Shown: positions 5,040-8,036 of the stretch, in pieces
How positions within the stretch are numbered: the stretch's first letter is position 1
How the letters are laid out: every line of letters starts with the position of its first letter
NCBI GenBank assembly: GCA_964498755.1
Contig: CAZCIB010000071.1
Coordinates: forward strand, 1-8,036
From: RZZS01 sp964498755
GTDB lineage: Bacteria > Pseudomonadota > Alphaproteobacteria > Micavibrionales > Micavibrionaceae
DNA: 8,036 nt
Reading direction: 5' to 3'
The notes under the pieces: model-generated
Told to the model about the DNA's origin: nothing
Database searches by the model: none
Seen by the model: only the letters and a program-made list of their open reading frames with translations
Position numbers and translations under genes: made by a program

Positions 5040-6074
5040 TTACCAGTCGTATCCCAGCTTCAGGGAATAAGTCGTATCTTCCTCTCGGATGCCGGGCGGC
5101 GGCTTGTTGTCCCAGTCGAACGAGATTTCCGCGGTACTGGTCAGATGCTCCCCGACGGGAATTCTGACGCCTGAATTGCTCTCGAAAAGAAACGCGTCCG
5201 TTTCATCTACGGGGACTGACAGGTCGTGATTATGAAAGGCGCGGAAAAATTGGTCAAGAAACGACTGCTCGTAGTCGAGCGCCCAGCTGGCTGCTATATC
5301 GCTCTCGGTTTCCGTGTTTTCGAATTCCTCGCGGATGTAATCGGCGCCGGCCCTGACCGCGAGATTCAGGTCTTCGCGTTCATAGAACTGGTAGCCGCTG
5401 AATAGTCCGTAACGGCTTCTTAAGTCTAGCTTCTCTATGTCATCCGTCTGGAATTTGACTCGTCCGCCCGCAAACCATTTTTCCGTGAGAAACCTGTCAT
5501 ACTCGGCTGAAATCTCGGAATCGTTCTCGGTGATTGCGTCTTCTTCTTCGGCCCAGTTAAACTTGCCGCCAAGGATAATCCGGTTTTTATCAAAGCGGGC
5601 CGAGGCTTCTCCATCAAGCGCAATGTCCTTTTTGTTGCTGTTGCCGTCATCAAGGCTTGCGCCTGCGTTAATCTGGCCGGACCAGATTTTGTTTTCAGTT
5701 GTGCTTTCGTCCGCTTCCGGGTCCCGCGCGGCGGAGTCTGGCTCGGATACCGGCGGGTCAGCCTCTTTCACCTGTTGCGTTTTCGCGGCGCCGGCAGGCG
5801 CGAGCTTGTAAGTCGCCGCGCGTTGCGCCGGCTGAAAGGACTGGATATCCGCAGCGGGAATTTCGAGCGTTTGCCCATAGGGCGTATCGAACAGGATCAT
5901 GCCATTGCGATTACTGCCCAGCATCTCGCCGGAAATCCGGTCGCCGTTTTTCAGGACAAGCGCGTCAGAGTAAGTCTCTGCCCGGGCATGGGGAGCAGGC
6001 GCGGCCAGGGCGGGAAAAAGCAAAAGGGACACAATAAAGATATTGCGCCCCTTCAGGGTAGAGTTACGGATCAA
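5040..6074 (-). CDS. DUF481 (YdiY-like) outer-membrane beta-barrel protein
   Basis: This 344-aa protein begins with a signal peptide (hydrophobic core IFIVSLLLFPALAA, cleavage near residue 32). A small N-terminal domain follows with the pattern ALVLKNGDRISGEMLGSNRNG...PAADIQSF (38-80), often seen before DUF481. A low-complexity acidic linker covers about 95-128. The DUF481 barrel (about 130-344) shows alternating strands (GQINAGASLDDGNSNKKDIAL, GGKFNWAEEEDAI, KWFAGGRVKFQTDD, YSLKLGYDW) and ends in the aromatic Trp expected of BAM substrates. Family members (YdiY, salt-induced outer membrane protein) are poorly understood. The start is TTG 6074, with GGAG 10 nt upstream; no in-frame ATG precedes the signal peptide. 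The gene begins 3 bp after the tpsB stop, so the two form an operon in which the Shine-Dalgarno lies inside tpsB. Confidence 0.88.
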   Translation of the reverse strand: MIRNSTLKGRNIFIVSLLLFPALAAPAPHARAETYSDALVLKNGDRISGEMLGSNRNGMILFDTPYGQTLEIPAADIQSFQPAQRAATYKLAPAGAAKTQQVKEADPPVSEPDSAARDPEADESTTENKIWSGQINAGASLDDGNSNKKDIALDGEASARFDKNRIILGGKFNWAEEEDAITENDSEISAEYDRFLTEKWFAGGRVKFQTDDIEKLDLRSRYGLFSGYQFYEREDLNLAVRAGADYIREEFENTETESDIAASWALDYEQSFLDQFFRAFHNHDLSVPVDETDAFLFESNSGVRIPVGEHLTSTAEISFDWDNKPPPGIREEDTTYSLKLGYDW

Positions 6075-6077
6075 GGT

Positions 6078-7805
6078 CTAGAATCTCCGGCTTAGTGAGA
6101 AGTAGACGCGCGGATCGCGGTCTTCCTGCGTCGCCACGTCACGGTTCAGGGGAAAAGCGACCGTCAGGTCGGCTTCGGTTTCCTCCATAAATTCGCTGCG
6201 GACGCCGAAACCTGCGGAAGTCGCCGTTTCGCGCTCTCCGTCGCTCGTTGTGCTGTCGTCGTTCCAGACGCGTCCGGCGTCGTAAAAGCCAAAGACCTGG
6301 TAGTCCTGAACGAACTCCCACGGGTAAGGTTCATTCCATTGCAATTCGACCTTTCCGGATACGCCGTCATCGCCGACGATTTCAGAAGGGTCGAAGCCGC
6401 GGCCAAAATTCAGGCCGCCAACGCCGAATTCCTCGGAAGATAAAAGGGCTTCATTTGAAATCTGGCCAGCGGCGGCAAGCAGCAGATTGATATCGCCGGT
6501 GACGCGTTGCAGTCTCTGGATTTGCGCCTCGAGTTTGGTGAAGACGCCGTCCGCCGCCGGGCGGCTGAGGGTTGAGCTGCCGTTATCGCTTGCGCCCATG
6601 ATATCGATTCCTTGCGAAAACTCCAGATCGATCAGGTTCACGCCGACGCCAAGAAACGTCGTGTCAAGCCACTGGAACGTGCCGCCCAGCCTCATGGCGC
6701 GGATACGGTCTTCCCGCGTTGGCTCGATCAGGTTTTTGCTGTCGACGTCGCGCCAGTCGAATTGCGCCCGGGTAAGCAAATCCATTTTCCGCGAGCGTAT
6801 CACCGGGTGCTCGACTTTCAGACTTGCGAAAACCGAGCGGCCTTCGACGCCGAACCTGGCAAGCGTGTAACCCGGATCCGTATCGGTATAGCTGGCGAAG
6901 GCCTCGATCGTGGTGCCGTATTTCCAGATCGGCTGTTCATAGGACGCCGAATAGTAGGCGAGTTCAAGCCCGTTATCCGGCGCAAGCGCGGTCTGCAGCG
7001 TGATTTGTTCGTTCTGGTTAAAGAAGTAGTTGTTGAGCGTAACGGCTGCAGTGCCTTGTACGGGCCCGAGAAAACGGCTGCCGTAATTGTCAACGGCAAG
7101 AAGCGCGTCGAGCGGATCGCGTTCGACGATGATTGTCAGGTCGGCGCCGCCAACTTCTGTCTCCGAGCGGCCAAGCACTGCGCGTGCGCTTACGCCGGGA
7201 AGATCATTGATCAGGAACAGCGTGTGCTCAAGGTCTCTTGCGTTTAACGCGCGACCGCCGGTTTCAATGCGATTGGCGTAGATGCGGATAAGATCGTTCG
7301 CCGGTCCGCCTTCGCCCTGTACGCGAACGCTCGAAATAAAGCCTTCCACGATTTGTATACGCGCCGTTCCGCCCTCGATGGTTTGCGGCGGTATGGCCGT
7401 CTGCGTCAGCAGATAGCCGTCATTGCGGTACTTGCGCGTAATGTCGTCGGCAACCAGGTAAAGCTCGGCAAGGGAAATGCTATGGCCCAGTCTGTCGCCG
7501 TAAACGGATCTCAGATCGGCGTCGTTATACACGCTGACGCCCTCCAGAACCAGACGGTCCAGCTGGAACATCATGTTTTCGGCGCCGGGCGGCGGTTCGC
7601 GCAGGCGAAGCTCGCTTACCTCGATTTCCGGCATAATGTCCGGGGAGAGTTCGTACTCACGCAATTGCTGGGAAATCCTGCCCGGGTCAGCCGTCGTTTC
7701 TGCGGCCGGGGGGACGGAAGTCGCCTGGGCCGCGCCGCCAAGAAGCATGCACACAATAGACGCCGTTGAGGCGAACAATGCGGGACGAGAGATTAATTTG
7801 TTCAT
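6078..7805 (-). CDS. two-partner secretion transporter, TpsB (ShlB/FhaC/HecB family)
   Basis: This 575-aa Omp85-superfamily protein exports a TpsA exoprotein across the outer membrane. It has a signal peptide (residues 1 to about 28), an N-terminal linker, and a POTRA_2-type domain (FQLDRLVLEGVSVYNDADLRSVY at 80-102, through ITRKYRNDGYLLTQTAIPPQ and IVEGFISSVRVQG, to about 165). A second POTRA-like region follows (about 168-230: YANRIETGGRALNARDLEHTLFLINDLPGV). The barrel (about 233-575) contains the L6-loop GRGFDPSEIVGDDGV (468-482), which keeps the essential RGF, then VFGFYDAGRVW (504-514) and a terminal RRF. The length is normal for the family. ATG 7805 is preceded by AGAAGG at 8 nt. It leads an operon with the DUF481 gene. 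No TpsA gene with a TPS secretion domain is present in the window, so the partner may lie beyond 8036 or elsewhere. Confidence 0.92.
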   Translation of the reverse strand: MNKLISRPALFASTASIVCMLLGGAAQATSVPPAAETTADPGRISQQLREYELSPDIMPEIEVSELRLREPPPGAENMMFQLDRLVLEGVSVYNDADLRSVYGDRLGHSISLAELYLVADDITRKYRNDGYLLTQTAIPPQTIEGGTARIQIVEGFISSVRVQGEGGPANDLIRIYANRIETGGRALNARDLEHTLFLINDLPGVSARAVLGRSETEVGGADLTIIVERDPLDALLAVDNYGSRFLGPVQGTAAVTLNNYFFNQNEQITLQTALAPDNGLELAYYSASYEQPIWKYGTTIEAFASYTDTDPGYTLARFGVEGRSVFASLKVEHPVIRSRKMDLLTRAQFDWRDVDSKNLIEPTREDRIRAMRLGGTFQWLDTTFLGVGVNLIDLEFSQGIDIMGASDNGSSTLSRPAADGVFTKLEAQIQRLQRVTGDINLLLAAAGQISNEALLSSEEFGVGGLNFGRGFDPSEIVGDDGVSGKVELQWNEPYPWEFVQDYQVFGFYDAGRVWNDDSTTSDGERETATSAGFGVRSEFMEETEADLTVAFPLNRDVATQEDRDPRVYFSLSRRF

Positions 7806-7875
7806 GATGATTGCCTTCTGCTATTAAATGTCAGCGCTGATACGGACTCGTAAGTCAGCCTACTTAATCTTTGAA

Positions 7876-7904
7876 GTGATAATTTATTTTTATTTCGCGG
7901 ACAA
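7876..7904 (-). promoter_or_regulatory. candidate tpsB promoter
   Basis: On the minus strand TTGTCC (complement of 7899-7904) and TATCAC (complement of 7876-7881) are 17 bp apart, each matching four of six consensus bases. The spacer is very AT-rich. Transcription would start around 7869, giving a leader of about 65 nt. This is the best pair I found but is not strong. Confidence 0.35.
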
Positions 7905-7945
7905 GAGGCAGGTTACGCGTAAGCTAACTTATAAGCTCAATAAAT

Positions 7946-7960
7946 AACATGTAACATGTT
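7946..7960. repeat. 15-bp palindrome AACATGT-A-ACATGTT
   Basis: Two 7-bp arms are perfect reverse complements around a single central base, typical in size for a dimeric repressor or activator site. It lies about 40 bp upstream of the candidate tpsB -35 and about 70 bp before the possible divergent start at 8031, so it could serve either direction. There is no T-tract, so it is not a terminator. Confidence 0.45.
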
Positions 7961-8036
7961 CCGTAAAACTTCGCGAGTGTTTCAGGGGAATCGCGTGAGC
8001 TTATGTTAAGCGGAGAGTATTTTACGCATCATGGCG

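Larger units (their letters stand above)
7806..8036. promoter_or_regulatory. non-coding region upstream of tpsB
   Basis: This 231-bp region has no supportable gene. Near the tpsB start lie the ribosome-binding site (7814-7819, AGAAGG on the minus strand) and a 10-bp palindrome TCAGCGCTGA (7831-7840). The middle is AT-rich with a candidate promoter, and a 15-bp palindrome lies at 7946-7960. At the right edge ATG GCG (8031-8036) follows a GGAGAG at 8012-8017. That could be the start of a divergent gene, but the 13-nt spacing is long and only two codons are visible. Confidence 0.5.

Noticed and set aside
6612..7247. Plus-strand open frame of 211 codons
   Set aside because: It lies wholly antisense to tpsB, whose domains and C-terminal motif are clear, and its translation is Arg-rich with no recognisable family.
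1..8036. CRISPR array, insertion sequence or prophage
   Set aside because: No regularly spaced direct repeats, transposase, integrase or terminal repeats were seen by eye.

Overview
The window looks like chromosomal DNA of an alphaproteobacterium of moderate GC content. The evidence is the gene families and their order: a ProXp-ala-type editing protein, a CnoX-type thioredoxin-TPR protein with an intact WCGPC site, a LON-domain protein, a single-cysteine Trm112/UPF0434 protein and a DUF971 protein, plus a full CtrA-type box (TTAA-N7-TTAAC). The genus cannot be fixed from the sequence. No transposase, integrase, CRISPR array or rRNA is visible.

Region 1 (1-638, minus strand) holds a tRNA-Gly(GCC) with encoded CCA and, upstream of it on the same strand, two tightly spaced small genes of unknown function (66 and 95 aa). 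Region 2 (770-3505, plus strand) is a compact run of five genes for translation and protein quality control: ProXp-ala-like deacylase, CnoX-like holdase/thioredoxin, LON substrate-binding-domain protein, Trm112-like protein and DUF971 protein. The last two overlap by 4 nt.

Region 3 (3498-5032) is the most interesting part. A small cyclic-nucleotide-binding-fold gene (minus) diverges from a two-gene plus-strand unit made of a secreted acidic protein of unknown function and a membrane protein of the PycTM (Pycsar effector, formerly DUF5706) type. The 137-bp region between them carries a CtrA-type box. On both sides of the box there are promoter-like elements whose -35 hexamers fall inside its TTAA half-sites, so one response-regulator site may control both directions. 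No cyclase gene is present in the window, so the effector-like protein is an orphan here.

Region 4 (5040-7805, minus strand) is a two-gene envelope operon: a two-partner-secretion outer-membrane transporter (TpsB/ShlB/FhaC family) followed 3 bp later by a DUF481 outer-membrane beta-barrel protein that starts at TTG. The TpsA exoprotein partner is not in the window. Region 5 (7806-8036) is AT-rich non-coding DNA with a candidate tpsB promoter and a 15-bp palindrome; a divergent gene might begin at 8031.

Genes are packed tightly, with an 8-bp tail-to-tail overlap at 3498-3505 and a 7-bp convergent gap at 5033-5039.
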